DNA of 64,000 nt from Megamerina dolium (taxonomy: Eukaryota; Arthropoda; Insecta; Diptera; Megamerinidae), in assembly GCA_963854835.1 (NCBI GenBank), contig OY978525.1:56132355-56196354 (forward strand), given 5' to 3'. The position numbers and the translations under genes were made by a program. Shown here one piece after another: positions 43,289 through 54,532 of the stretch (positions are counted from its first letter, which is position 1; every line of letters begins with the position of its first letter). Below the pieces are notes generated by a model. It was given only the letters and a program-made list of their open reading frames with translations, did no database searches and was not told where the DNA came from.

Positions 43289-44574
43289 GATGGATTTGTG
43301 TTAGTGGAGCGATCGCTATCCACCTTATTCTCCTTCTTTTGTCTTCCTGGAGAATTGGATCTTGATCGCTTTCGTCGTAGACGGCAGTCACGCGCCATGT
43401 GTCCTGGTTTGTCGCAAATAAAGCACTTACCAGTAAATTTGTTTTCACGTCGACCTGTTGTTCTTCCTTCAGGCTGCACTACAGATTTGAATGCTTGACA
43501 CACTGCTTCAACCAGATCTGCTGTTTCTGTTTCTAGTTGGCGTACCCGTGGCATTGGTCGACACATCAAACTGGCGGCTTCAAACGTCAAGGCACTACTG
43601 ACTGTTTCGGCATAAGTATTCCTTGGTGACATGACTAGGGCACGCTTTGTCTCTCCATCACGTATGCCATCTATGAATGCCTCTATTTTGATTTTTTCGA
43701 CAAACTCTTCCGAATTACCGGAGAACGCTAGATGACATAAGCGCTCAATATCGGAAGCGAATTCCTGAAGGCTCTCATTACTCCGTTGCACTCGCGATCT
43801 CAATTCAACTCGATGTAATTGACTCTTGTATTCATTTCCATATTTTCGCTGGAGTGTGTCCATCAGTGACTGATAGCTACCACGATCTTTTTCTGGAACC
43901 ATCTGTAACACTTCGGAAGCATTACCTTTTAATGCGACTATTAAAGCAGCAGACTTGTCGCTATCATCCCATTGATTCTTCGAAGCTGTTGTCTCGAATT
44001 GAAGCTTGAAGATATTGAATGGCGTGCTTCCGTCAAATGTTGGTGGCTTTAGTTTGATTGTGCTTGAATCTCGAATCACTGATGTGGCTGGTCCATTTAT
44101 TTTTAGTTGGTTGAGATCGTGCTGTAATTTCTCGAACTTATCTTCCAAATCATCTACATGTTCCTTTAAATCCGTGACCTTTTCATTAATGGTTCCGGAA
44201 ATTTCCTGAAATCTAAGTTCAATTCCTTTTTGTAGATTTTCGATGACGTGTTCTTGGCGAGCCGAATGTTCTTGAAGCTTGGAGTCAATGCGAGATGCAT
44301 TTTCTTGTAGCTGTTGTTGCTGCTGTTGCATCATGGTTTTCATGAATTCCATGAGTTGACCACTCGAATCTATTTTGCTCTCTTCCTCAGCGTGCACAAC
44401 TGCTTGTATATCGGCTTCCTCGAAGAACTCATGTTCTTCTACATTAATTCCCTTAGCCTCCATAGCTTGCCTCAGCCTCACCAGCAGTTCCGCCTTTGCA
44501 CCTGATGACGATAGATTCATCTCTACCAACAGCTTTTTAAGCTGGTCCACTTTTAGTTGGTCAATTTTCACCAT
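43279..44574 (-). CDS. B2 gag with N-terminal SAP-like motif (intact)
   Basis: 431 residues from an ATG 29 nt after the LTR. Residues about 5-42 (LKVDQLKKLLVEMNLSSSG then AKAELLVRLRQAM) match the SAP DNA-binding helix-extended loop-helix pattern. About 75-160 is a Q-rich start and a long coiled coil (GTINEKVTDLKEHVDDLEDK). About 175-345 is the gag capsid-like region (PPTFDGSTPFNIFKLQFETT; SLMDTLQRKYGNEYKSQLHR; FIDGIRDGETKRALV). About 385-400 is one CCHC knuckle (CFICDKPGHMARDC), followed by a basic tail (RLRRKRSRSNSPGRQKKENK). Gag assembles particles and packages RNA. Confidence 0.93.
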   Translation of the reverse strand: MVKIDQLKVDQLKKLLVEMNLSSSGAKAELLVRLRQAMEAKGINVEEHEFFEEADIQAVVHAEEESKIDSSGQLMEFMKTMMQQQQQQLQENASRIDSKLQEHSARQEHVIENLQKGIELRFQEISGTINEKVTDLKEHVDDLEDKFEKLQHDLNQLKINGPATSVIRDSSTIKLKPPTFDGSTPFNIFKLQFETTASKNQWDDSDKSAALIVALKGNASEVLQMVPEKDRGSYQSLMDTLQRKYGNEYKSQLHRVELRSRVQRSNESLQEFASDIERLCHLAFSGNSEEFVEKIKIEAFIDGIRDGETKRALVMSPRNTYAETVSSALTFEAASLMCRPMPRVRQLETETADLVEAVCQAFKSVVQPEGRTTGRRENKFTGKCFICDKPGHMARDCRLRRKRSRSNSPGRQKKENKVDSDRSTNTNPSLN

Positions 44575-44584
44575 CTTTACAGAA

Positions 44585-44601
44585 TCCCACTTCTGACACC
44601 A
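44585..44601 (-). promoter_or_regulatory. B2 primer binding site (tRNA-Leu type)
   Basis: TGGTGTCAGAAGTGGGA begins two bases after the 5' LTR. It is complementary to the 3' end of a tRNA-Leu (…TCCCACTTCTGACACCA), recalled from known tRNA-Leu sequences. Confidence 0.8.
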
Positions 44602-44603
44602 GT

Positions 44604-45041
44604 TGTTACGTTTTTATTCTGTGAACGTTTAATTCTATTTGAATTACCTTGTTCGATCACTGGATTCTGTTAATGATAACTGCAACACTTATTTTATACA
44701 ACTATATACAGCAACAATTTATTTAATAATCTCTATTTACAATCAACACTGTTTACAATCAACTATTTACTATAACACTTAAATGTACTTGCAACTTTTG
44801 CCTCTGTATCAATGTTTTCGCAATCACGTTCGGAATTAGATTGATTGTCAATTCTCAACACTGGCTCTATTTATACTCTGTTGGCAACACCCCAGAATCT
44901 TCCTTTATCGAGATTCTTCTCTTCCTTTCTCGTTGGCTTGTTCTGGTTATCGCTTATTTCTTTTTGTTGACATTCGTTTCGATGCTGCCAATAGAGTCAG
45001 TCACAATAGTGATGAGTAATCAACTATCGATACTCGTTACA
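44604..45041 (-). repeat. B2 5' LTR
   Basis: 438 bp; TG...CA ends; followed by ATAT (45042-45045), the common target sequence in the LTR of element A. Confidence 0.95.
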
Positions 45042-45458
45042 ATATATTCACACCACTTGCGTGTATGTATGTACTATATGTGTTTATGTACAAGATCGAT
45101 GCACGATGTGTATATATTCTACATGAGAAAGCAACTTTTTGATATTCTCACATATGAGTAGACCGCGTGATTTTAGTTGTCATGTATGCTTACACAGGTA
45201 TGCCTACGTAAGTGCAGAACTACGAATTGTGTGGGAGAGTGCTTTGTCAGCATTTTCACACCCAGCTGCAACTCAGTTGGCGCAATGTTCTGACATTCCA
45301 CAATTATAAGTAATATTAGTATGGATTGTGTATATCACAACTTCGAGCAATGTTGGTGTGTGTATTGACAAATATGTAGTTCCCAATTTCGGGAAATATG
45401 TCGCGAGGCAAAATATGCATATTGCATATTTGCATATTCCATATTTTGGGTCGCAACA
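45042..45458 (-). repeat. Element A 3' LTR, proximal part
   Basis: Matches 53622-54009 of the 5' LTR. It starts (minus) TGTTGCGACCC at 45458 and is cut at ATATATTCAC by the family-B insertions. With 26853-27254 it makes up one LTR of about 800 bp. A small extra segment near 45158-45180 (AGTAGACCGCGTGATTTTAG) is absent from the 5' LTR. Confidence 0.88.
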
Positions 45459-47181
45459 TCCCTCCCTTCTCTTAGGAAGAAAAATTTATAATTTGAAATA
45501 ATAATAATTTTTTCTGGTACTGGTAATTCGATGATTATGGTGCCCATGATGACGATGTTCTTCTTGCTGGTTGTTGTCTGCTGTACTTAGCTTTTTTAAT
45601 AGTTTTGTTGCAGCTTTTGTTGTTGAAGTCTAGTATTGAAACAGTAACATCCTCTTTTATCAAAGTTCGATTTTTGTTTCGGCAATTAGCGCGAGATTAT
45701 TTACATTGGGTTGATCTTCTGGACGTTTTGTTATGGAATCGTTATCTGAATTATTATTGTGGAAAGTTGGTTTTGTGTGCTTGTGGGTTGATGCTGGTGT
45801 CTAATGCGTCCAATGCTTTGATTCGACAGAATTTTTTTTTGTATAGGAATGGTCTGAACAATAGCTTGCAAAGTGGGTTTTATGTGTACCGCACTGCTAA
45901 GCAATATGGTCGATGTGAAACTCTGTACTCCTGGTGTAAGTGTTCAATAATTGGAGCAATAATGAATATGTAATTCTTGGTTTTATTGTTTATCATTTAC
46001 TTCTGATGTGGATTAAAATCCATTGTCACTGATAAATACGGTAGCTGAAATATTTCATTCGGTTTTGGTTGCATAGCTGTTCTTGTTGATGTCTCAATAT
46101 TAGCTATTAGCTATTGTTGATATCTCATAGCTATTATTGTCACGCTGTCTAGGTAAGCCAAAGTTATTTGTGGTAAATTTTATTGTTTTGTAAGTTTTTT
46201 ATGGGTACTCGCTGTACTGCGCCTGCTTTGTTTTCTGCTATGGGTTTATTTGTTCTTTACTGCCTCAAGGATAGTTTTGTGTCATCCTTCTCTTGGTTGT
46301 TACTGTTGTTAAAGCTGTTAATGTTATTGCGTTTGCATTTCACAGTATGAGTTGATTTTGGTTTCTCGTGGACATACTGCTGCTCTCTTGTGTTTGTAGG
46401 GGAATTACCAGATTCTTATTCAATAATAGATCACTTGCATCTACTATATATATTATAACTTCTATATCTACTATAACACTCATTTAGTTAGTTTTTCTTA
46501 TAAGATATGCATATATTCTTAATTAATTAACTTCTTTTTTTTTTGCAATATTCATTTATAATCTATACTTAATTTTTTAAAAGGTATTAAAAATGCATTG
46601 TTGTTTGGATAAAAATATAGGGACCACATTGCATTTTCTCTTCATAGTTGCAATGACCAACTTTTCGTACTTGTAGCTGGTACTATTTTCAATATTATCC
46701 GTTGAAAACGGAACGTATTTTGTTACATATATTTCATCTTACTTTTACGGATATATATATTTGTTTTATTTTGTGATATTTTTTTGTTTTGTTTTGTACT
46801 CAACCTAGCTAACCTATTGCTTATTTATTATATTTCGTCATATAAATCTTAACGTGTTCTTACTATACTGTATTTACTGTATATTTTAACACTCTAGTTG
46901 TCATTTCCTTAAAATATTGTACTATTTTTGGATGCATCCTCTATACTTAGCCTCGCCCAGTGCACATGAGTATCCACACACCGAATTACAATTCAACGCG
47001 ATGAATTGCAACAGATGTCTTTATACGCATTAACACTGCGCCTACTTCTTTCTAACTTGCAAAATATTCTAAATTTTTACATAAATTCCATAACTTCTTG
47101 TGTTTCATATCTAAATATTTTAGTTCTTCTTTTCTATGACCCTTATTGTCTTTTTTTATTTTGTCTTGATCTCTTCGAAAA

Positions 47182-47274
<93 letters not shown>

Positions 47275-48105
47275 TTTGTGTTCCAACGTTGATGCTGCAC
47301 TTTATCCACAGTTTAGTACTTTCCAATTTCGACTTCAGCCATCTCTTTAGTGTACCTATATTTCTTGAGGGACCCTGTATTCTTGTACGATAATAATGGA
47401 GAAAATTTTAGTATTTTAATGTATTTTTTGTATATATTAATATTTTATTTTATTGTTGTCAAAAATGATGTATTAAAAGGAAGGAAAGGAGAAAGAAAAA
47501 AAAGAATAAATAAATGTAATTCTAATACAATTCAAATAATTGTCAGTCGATTAAATTTATTTCCCTACATCTATGGTCAGCATATTATAAATCGTCATTT
47601 GATTCATGATGTATTATTATTATTTTTTCTTGCATTTTTCATAGTTGTGCATTTGCTTGTATTATGTGCATTTTGTTTGAAATTTGATTCTTGTATATCT
47701 ATATGCGATATTATTTTGAGTGTCGTTCTCACGTTGTTGTACAAGTTAATGCATTGTTATGCATTTTGCTTAATATGGTCAACGTGCTATTAATTAAATT
47801 TTTTTGTACGGAATTTTGTTTGTTTTTTTTTTTTGCATTTTTGTAGTAATGTATTTTGCTTGGTCTGAAAATTTAATTCTTTGTTTTGTACATTTCGTTC
47901 TCATGATTTGATGCTTAGTCGGTATAATGCTATTGTAGGGTGTTTTTTGTAGAGGTATGGACCATCGAATTTAATATTAATCCAAGTTTTGGGTGGAAAG
48001 GTTTTATTAAATTATTGTGTGAAGTTTTACTAATAGTTCTTACTTCATACTATTATATTTTATATCCTAACAAATATTATTACTTCGTTACATTACTACT
48101 ACTTA
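45459..48105 (-). other. Element A region between pol and 3' LTR, no recognisable gene
   Basis: In the 17.6/297 group this place holds the envelope gene. Here I see no credible frame on the minus strand: sequence is strongly AT-rich, with a (TA)n array at 47185-47266 and many homopolymer runs. Near 45480-45640 a short basic, histidine-rich minus frame exists but is not recognisable. Plus-strand frames at 45605-45973 and 47350-47793 are antisense and lack any domain. Confidence 0.6.
47185..47266. repeat. (TA)n microsatellite
   Basis: About 40 uninterrupted TA units, followed by a T-run. Confidence 0.97.
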
Positions 48106-49342
48106 TTGATAAAAATGTTTTAGTAAGTTGTTATGGTACTTTTTACCATTTTGTCCGATTTTAATAGTCGTCGTTACTGGACTGTCCACATGTATCACTT
48201 CGTATGGTCCATTGCAGATGGGACTAAATTTATTTTTTCCAGTCTGGTTTCTCAGTAATACTTTATCACCTATTTTAAAAATAATAGAGTGGATCCCTTT
48301 GTCGTATTGAATTTTATCTGATTTCTTTGCTTTTTCTTGATATTCCCTTACTAACTCGTGTGACCTTTTAGTTGGTATTTTAATACTTTATTTTGATCAT
48401 CTGTATTGTACACAGGTGATCTTTTTGTTTTTAGGTTTGTCGGCATATCGATATTGAAACCGTATAAGACACTGAATGGTGTACGTTTTGTCGAAGTATG
48501 TATGGTGTTATTGTATACGTGCATTGCTGATGCTAACCATTGGTCCCAATTCAACCCATCTTCTTTAACAAAACTCCTAAGATATTCTGCTAAAGGTCTG
48601 TGGCTCCTTTCTAAAGAACCATTTGCCTGTGGATGAAACGGTGTTATATGCAGTTTTTTAACACCCTAAAATTTTTGGTATGTTATATCGCAATAACTTC
48701 GTTGTAAAACGCTTTTGCTACCGTGCTAGCTTCAGCATCTGGTATAGCTACACAAATAAAAAATTTGGAAAAATCATCTTGAAATGTAAGTATGTATTTG
48801 TTTCCAGATGTCGTCTCTGGAAGAATTCCTACCATGTCCATATATACCTTTTCAAATGGCTTAGATGGTGTATCGGTTAATATCATTGGCATTTTCGCGA
48901 GCCTTGAGCTCTTGTTAGTTTGACATTTTTTACAATTTTTAACATATTCTTTAATCTGGCTTCGCATACCTTTCCACCTATACTGTCTTCTAATCTTGAA
49001 ATAAGTTTTCAAAGCACCCTGATGCCCTCCTAAAGGTGAATCATGGAAGTTGTCAAGTATTGCCTATATATTCCTCTCATCAGGGAGAAGTTCCGCATTC
49101 TTGTTCTCCTGATTTTCTGCATTTTCATATAATTCTAATTCGTCGTCAGAGCTTTCTTCAGGCACTTCTTGGCTTTCAGTTTCGTCGACTTTATTCCTTG
49201 CCATAGAACGAGTCACAACCATTGTTGACTCTTGATTCGATTGTGGAACTCTGCTGAGCGCATCCGCGATCAAGTTCCTTTTGCCTGGTTTATAAATTAT
49301 TTCAAAATCAAATTCAGATAGTTTATGTCTGAAACGTGCCAA
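48105..49342 (-). pseudogene. Element A integrase, broken
   Basis: 49342-49064 gives the RNase H end (FEIIYKPGKRNLIADALSRV) and an acidic linker. 49012-48683 gives the zinc-finger end and core start (CKKCQTNKSS; VYMDMVGILPETTSGNKYIL, first aspartate; QDDFSKFFICVAIPDAEAST). 48554-48351 gives the later core (WDQWLASAMHVYNNTIHTST; TPFSVLYGF). About 48290-48110 encodes the C-terminal domain (FKIGDKVLLRNQTGKNKFSP, GPYEVI). The segment with the second aspartate and glutamate (about 48560-48680) is frame-broken. Confidence 0.85.
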
Positions 49343-49359
49343 GCGAGATGTCTGGTCTT

Positions 49360-50452
49360 TCAGATTGCAATTCCACGTAAGGGCTGATGGTCAGTGTAGA
49401 CTTTGAATGGTCTACCGAGTAGATAAGCTCTATAATTATTTACAGCCCACACGATAGCCAAGAATTCCTTTTCAATGGTGGAATATCTTTTCTCAGTATC
49501 ACTAAGTGCTCTGCTCGCAAAGGCTATTGGTCGATCTTTTCCAATTTCACCTTGCGATAGAACTGCACCCAAAGCTTCATTGCTGGCATCTGTTGTCTGC
49601 ACGAAAGGTTCGGAAAAATCTGGATAAACAAAAATTGGTGGAGAGCAAATTGCATCCTTCAATTTTTCAAAAGCTTTCTGGCATCGGTCCATTCAAATTT
49701 TAGTTCACTAAACCAACATTCTACCTTACTGGGATCTGGCAAGGCCCCTTTCTCAGTGCACTTATGTCCTAGGTAAATTATATCTTTTCGTAGAAACTGG
49801 CACTTTTCTGTATTTAACTTCAAGTTATGTTTACGTAAAAGTCCAAATACTCTTCGTAAACCCGACTCATGTTGTGCCAAGTTCCGACCATAGACGACGA
49901 TGTCATCCAAGTAGACAAAACAATCTATACCTTGAAGTCCTGTTAGTACATGGTTCATTAGTCTTTGGAAGGTGGCAGGGGCTCCTCTTAAGCCGAATGG
50001 CATTCTATTAAATTCATAGTGCCCAACACCTGTACTAAACGCTGTTTTTTCTCTGTCTGATTCTTTCAATAACACTTGATGATACCCACTGGCCAAATCA
50101 AGTGTAGTGAAATATCTACAATGACCTAACTGGTCTAATATTTCATCGATGCGTGGAATGGGAAAAACTTGTTTAATAGTGGTATTATTTAATTTTCTGA
50201 AATCTACTACTAGCCTCCATTTTCTTTTACCATCTTCTCCCGGTTTTTTGGCACCAAAATTATGGGAGAATTCCAGGGCGATGAGCTGGGAATAATTATG
50301 TCGTCTTCCAACATTTTGTTTACTTGCTTGTTGATTTCTTCCTTATGCGCTTCTGGTAGCCTGTACTGTCTTTGGTTGATTGGCGCCTGGTCTGGTTTTA
50401 TTGGTATTGTGTGTTTTATACCTGATGTGTGAGACAGTTTGTCACCTTCCAA
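49360..50452 (-). pseudogene. Element A reverse transcriptase and RNase H, broken
   Basis: 50452-50210 starts RT (QYRLPEAHKEEINKQVNKML; IIPSSSPWNSPIILVPKN). 50096-49659 gives the palm (MASGYHQVLL; FNRMPFGLRGAPATFQRLMN; CFVYLDDIVVYG, catalytic YLDD). 49692-49360 gives the thumb end and RNase H (FVQTTDASNEALGAVLSQGE; RYSTIEKEFLAIVWAV; KVYTDHQPL). Frames shift at about 50205, 49670 and 49360, and the aspartate of motif A lies at the break near 50100. Copies element RNA in the family; inactive here. Confidence 0.88.
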
Positions 50453-50676
50453 GAAAAATAAATCGTGGAATGACTTAAGTATTCCATCTATGGAACTCTT
50501 TCCCTCAATGTTTAAATTTTCGTCTAGTTTAATTTTTTCTAATATTTGGGTAACCCTTTTTTGGCTATTAGTTTCCTTGATGTCATTTATTTTATGAGCT
50601 ATGTCGTATTCTTCGTGTTCTGAATGATTAAATTTAATTATATTAATTTTAAGCTTATTATTTACAATATATGAAT

Positions 50677-51531
50677 CTATATTCGTATTGAGAATTGGGG
50701 AATTGGGACATAAACTGTGTTGTCCGTCACACTGCCCAATGTCTCCCCTAAATATATTCCAGGAGATACTTCCTGTTTCTCTACTATAATTGTTTCAAAA
50801 TTCGTATTTACTTTAATAGGGACTACCTTCATAGTTCTCCCAGGTACTACAACCTCACTGGTGTGTAGTATTCTATTACCCTCGTACAACGGTTTGAGAG
50901 GTAAAGTCATCAAATGCTGTTTTCGTTCACCGAAGAAAATCAGCTTCTTTTACATAGTATTTATAACCGATCGGTTCCATAAATTGTTTCTACCTAGGAT
51001 ACCATCAGCAGGTATCCCTCTCTCTTCAGAGATTAAGTGTAGTTCTAAAATCAAATCTTTCGTCCTCTCATGTTGGACTGCTACTGACCCTAATGTGGTG
51101 ACAAATCCTCCGAATGCACCACTAAGATTTTTCCTTAAATGTCGCTTCTTGCTAACAGACTCATTAATTACTGATGACTTTATTAAACTGGTATCTGCCC
51201 CAGAGTCTACAAGTAAAATGAGTTTTCCATTTTTTGCTTCCTCACATGGAAACTCAATGAGCACATCATCTACATCAGAGACTCCCAAACAGTAGCCATG
51301 TTTGTTATTACTGGATGGAAAAGATGGTTCAACAATCCCCCTGGACGCTTGACTATCAACTTCCGCTATCTTGCTATCTAACTTGGAGGGCGTGTCAACA
51401 ATCTCTAAGGACGCATAACCGACACCTTCCATTTCAACTGGCCTACTTTTAGCAAAATTTTGGGGTTCCCGGTTTATTGGCCGTACCTGGGCCCCCCGTA
51501 GTTTCCCTGGGTTTTTTCCAATTCTTTGCAT
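50677..51531 (-). pseudogene. Element A protease region
   Basis: 51531-50950 overlaps gag in the -1 frame and contains the retropepsin: KLILLVDSGADTSLIKSSVI (DSG active site) and ADGILGRNNLWNRSVI. 50913-50677 continues in another frame (SEVVVPGRTMKVVPIKV), the spacer between protease and RT seen in this group. The break at about 50945 and stops between 50677 and 50452 inactivate it. Confidence 0.82.
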
Positions 51532-53120
51532 TTATAACAGTCGGCGATCCTGTGTCCCGGCTTCTTACAGAAAAAACAATTGCCCTCCGGATTTCCGCGA
51601 TTAGGGCCTTTGCTTTCTTGACCTCCCTTAGTAGGTGCAGGTGTTTGATTGCCTTTTCCTTGTGACCTGTTGTTGCTAAAAGGTGTGCATGACAAATTGA
51701 ACTCATGTCCGTATTTGTTACACTTTATGCAATAGGGCATGTTTTTTCTCTTAAAACAGTCATCTCTAGTATGCCCCTTTTTTTCGCAGAAGGAGCAGGT
51801 AGGAACTTTCCTTTGGCTATTTTGGGGTCTTGCGTTATTATGTTGGTATTTGTTCACTCCGAGTGGCATCTTGTCATTTCTGTTCTGGTGAAATGCCACT
51901 GTATTACTGGCCTCAGTCTGGTGAACGTCGTTTGAATATAATGTTTCCATATTAAAATGATTGAATCGTGGTCCTCTTTCGAGCAGAATACCCGTATTTA
52001 CGGCCTCCTCTGCTAATTCTTCTAACGTGCCCGTGTTACCTAGCATATGAGTTTTTAACAATGGATCTTGAAGGCCTGATATAAAAGATGTCCTCGCATA
52101 CCCCTCTAGCTCCTTTAACAACGCTTGGTCTCCGACCCCACCATATCTATTCTTAATACATTGTATCGCCGTGGATTGTAAATCACCTAATCTCCTTGCA
52201 AAAACACGTATATCTTCCTGAGGTAGTTGGCGTGCGACTTGTATTTGGTGCGTGAGAGGTTCCAGGCGAACGGTCTTCAAATATGTGTTTCGCGGAAGTG
52301 TATACAATTCTTCTATATTAGCGAATTTCTTACTTAGTACCAAGTTATAGGCATCACCATATAGTCGCTGTTTTATACATGCTACAAAATCTTCAAACTC
52401 GTCGGGTTTTATGGCTTTTCTTGCTAATTCGCACCCAGAAATGAACTGGTGTATCTCGGTCTTCAAATCTTTAGACTGCGCTCCAGTGAGTACTGGGACT
52501 AGTCTACTTATGGTCTATGTAATTTCGTCAATACGCATTTTTAGAGTTACTTCAGGTTGTACTTCTAGTTGTGTTTTTCGTACTGGTGTACGGCGACGGA
52601 GAGGTGTATCCTGTGCTATGCACCGTTCTCTTTCGAGATTCCTCTCTTTTGCCTGGAGTGCACTTAGCTGCTCAGAGTCAACCGAGGTTCTGAGCCTTTT
52701 CTCTATAAATTCTTCTGAAATGCCCTTTTCTTTTAGTAAATCTTCTAATTCCTTATTTCTATTAAGAGTCTTAGTAACCTCTACTAGCTGTTCCGCGTCG
52801 GATCCCTGTTTTGCGATCTGAGTTCACAGAGCCCTAATTTGTACCTCTGCTGCCTGTAAATCGTCCTTTTGTTTTAAGGCTGCTTCAGCATGACATTTTA
52901 ATAGTTCTTTTAGCTCGGTTAACGTGACGTCTAATTCCTGAATTGGAGTTAGTACCTTTCCGTGATGCACCTTTGATTTTATGAGCTGGAATTGCTCGTA
53001 TGTGCTGTGTTGCTTAATCAAGCTCCACACGAAGTCGATTCCTCGGTTATTGCCACGTCTAGCTCTGTTGCTAATGATTCGTAGGATTTCTTGCCCATTA
53101 GACCACAAAAAGGCAAACAC
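51474..53120 (-). pseudogene. Element A gag, broken
   Basis: 53120-52824 looks like the N-terminus, with a helical charged region (IQELDVTLTELKELLKCHAE). 52824-52470 is helical and charged but frame-broken. 52466-51474 (330 residues) is the capsid and nucleocapsid part: FISGCELARKAIKPDEFEDF, LPQEDIRVFARRLGDLQSTA, then three CCHC knuckles, CSFCEKKGHTRDDC, CIKCNKYGHEFNLSC and CFFCKKPGHRIADC. The protease frame overlaps its end by 58 bases in -1. The gag of this group forms the particle and binds RNA. Confidence 0.85.
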
Positions 53121-53196
53121 ACACTAGAATCAGGTCCTGTACTGCGTTAAACGTTCAACGTAAAACACCTTGTATATACAAGATATTTCGCAGTAT

Positions 53197-53212
53197 CCTA
53201 CCGGCTGCGCCA
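53197..53212 (-). promoter_or_regulatory. Element A primer binding site (tRNA-Ser type)
   Basis: TGGCGCAGCCGGTAGG on the minus strand, six bases beyond the 5' LTR end. I recall TGGCGCAGTCGGTAGG, with one base difference, as the tRNA-Ser site of the 17.6/297 group. Confidence 0.75.
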
Positions 53213-53217
53213 AAATA

Positions 53218-54009
53218 TTGTGTACTATTTTTCCACAACACTTACTAAGTACCTAGCTCACAAGATTAACACCTAGACTTAAGCTCCTAAATATCCCTCG
53301 AGTCTAACACACTCGTTGACTGAAATAAAATATTTTATTAAGGATACTTGCGGTTTCTACTTTATTGCTGGTGTTTTCACTTTTACACTAATATTGGAGA
53401 GCCTCGTAAGGATCGCAGTATTTACACTTTTACTTAAACTTTACACTAATACTGGAGGGCCTCGTAAGGATCGCAGTATTTACACTTTTTCTTAAAACTA
53501 ACACTTCGGTGTAAGACTCACAACTGAACAGCCACTGCCTTCAGTAAGCTGGCAGCTTATATCCATTTTTCTAACACTAGCCACATATCAATCTACCCAC
53601 ATACCAACATATAACATACCATAATATATTCACAGCACTTGTGTGTATGTATGTACTATATGTGTTTATATACACGATCGATGCACTCTCCATGTGTATA
53701 TATTCTACATGAGAAAGCAACTTTTTGATATTCTCACATATGTATGCTTACACAGGTATGCCTACGTAAGTGCAGAACTACGAATTGTGTGGGAAAGTGC
53801 TTTGTCAACATTTTCACAACCAGCTGCAACTCAGTTGGCGCAATGTTCTGACATTCCACAATTATAAGTAATATTAGTATGGATTGTGTATATCTCAACT
53901 TCGAGCAATGTTGGTGTGTGTATTGACAAATATGTAGTTCCCAATTTCGGGAAATATGTCGCGAGTCAAAATATGCATATGTGCATATATCATATTTTGG
54001 CTCGCAACA
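53218..54009 (-). repeat. Element A 5' LTR
   Basis: About 790 bp, starting TGTTGCGAGCC and ending GTACACAA on the minus strand. Contains a tandem repeat of about 58 bp with the CCTCGTAAGGATCGCAG motif at about 53402 and 53460, as in the split 3' LTR. Confidence 0.88.
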
Positions 54010-54421
54010 ATAATTTTATATATGTATAGACACATATACATATATAGATATAATTTTGGTATAGCGGAAAATTCCGATAGATAAAAATTGCGATTTCCAT
54101 CGGAACCGTTAATAGCCGTTTGATTTTTCTTTTCTTGCGTTGCGTGCGTCCGAAACGCAAGTTAGTGTGAGTTGAGGGGAACGGTATTTTTTGTTGTAAT
54201 AATTGCGAATATCGGGTGCTTCCACATTAAGTGGTGCAAGTAAAAGCATTCCCCCATAACCCATTGAGCTCAGTAGGTTAAGGGTATGAGTAGGGTGTAT
54301 GCGATTGGTATTGTTTTTGGCGATTTATTTCAGAATTCTGAACTTTTGTGTTTTCCCCAATTTTCGTCTGTGCGTGCGTAAGCGCGACCAGAATTTTTCA
54401 CATTTATTACATCTAGTCATA
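54010..54421. other. Unassigned stretch
   Basis: Moderately complex sequence (GCGTTGCGTGCGTCCG, AACGCAAGTTAGTGTGAG, GAGCTCAGTAGGTTAAG) without a long open frame. It could be old element or host intergenic DNA. Nothing identifiable. Confidence 0.4.
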
Positions 54422-54427
54422 TAAATA

Positions 54428-54459
<32 letters not shown>

Positions 54460-54472
54460 GATATATATAGAT

Positions 54473-54520
<48 letters not shown>
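54422..54520. repeat. (TA)n microsatellite with ATAG interruptions
   Basis: Dinucleotide TA array with a few GTATA, GATA units, directly left of a truncated SINE. Confidence 0.95.
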
Positions 54521-54521
<1 letters not shown>

Positions 54522-54532
54522 TTCTTCTTAAA

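Larger units (their letters stand above)
39239..45041 (-). mobile_element. Ty3/gypsy family B, copy B2 (nearly intact)
   Basis: LTRs of 438 bp at 39239-39676 and 44604-45041 differ at about two positions as far as I could compare, so the insertion is young. ATAT flanks it at 39235-39238 and 45042-45045. gag is whole, the -1 frameshift signal is present and pol is open down to the integrase, where a 20-bp deletion near 40550 shifts the frame. Primer site matches tRNA-Leu. There is no env. Confidence 0.95.
45459..54009 (-). mobile_element. Ty3/gypsy element A (17.6/297-like), main body
   Basis: Minus strand: 5' LTR 54009-53218, primer site TGGCGCAGCCGGTAGG six bases further, gag, protease, RT, RNase H, integrase, a 2.6-kb AT-rich region, purine tract (AGAGAAGGGAGGGA at 45459-45472) and the split 3' LTR. 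The primer site resembles the tRNA-Ser site of the Drosophila 17.6/297 group. The gag triple knuckle and -1 gag/pol overlap agree. All genes are broken, so it is much older than family B. Confidence 0.9.

Noticed and set aside
27255..45041. B1-B2 pair as a tandem made by LTR-LTR recombination.
   Set aside because: Such tandems share one LTR between the units; here each copy has two LTRs and ATAT lies between them.
45605..45973. 122-residue plus-strand frame between pol and LTR of element A.
   Set aside because: Antisense to the element, no domain, and composition like surrounding AT-rich DNA.
47006..47393. Overlapping open frames rich in isoleucine and tyrosine on both strands.
   Set aside because: They are translations of the (TA)n array at 47185-47266.
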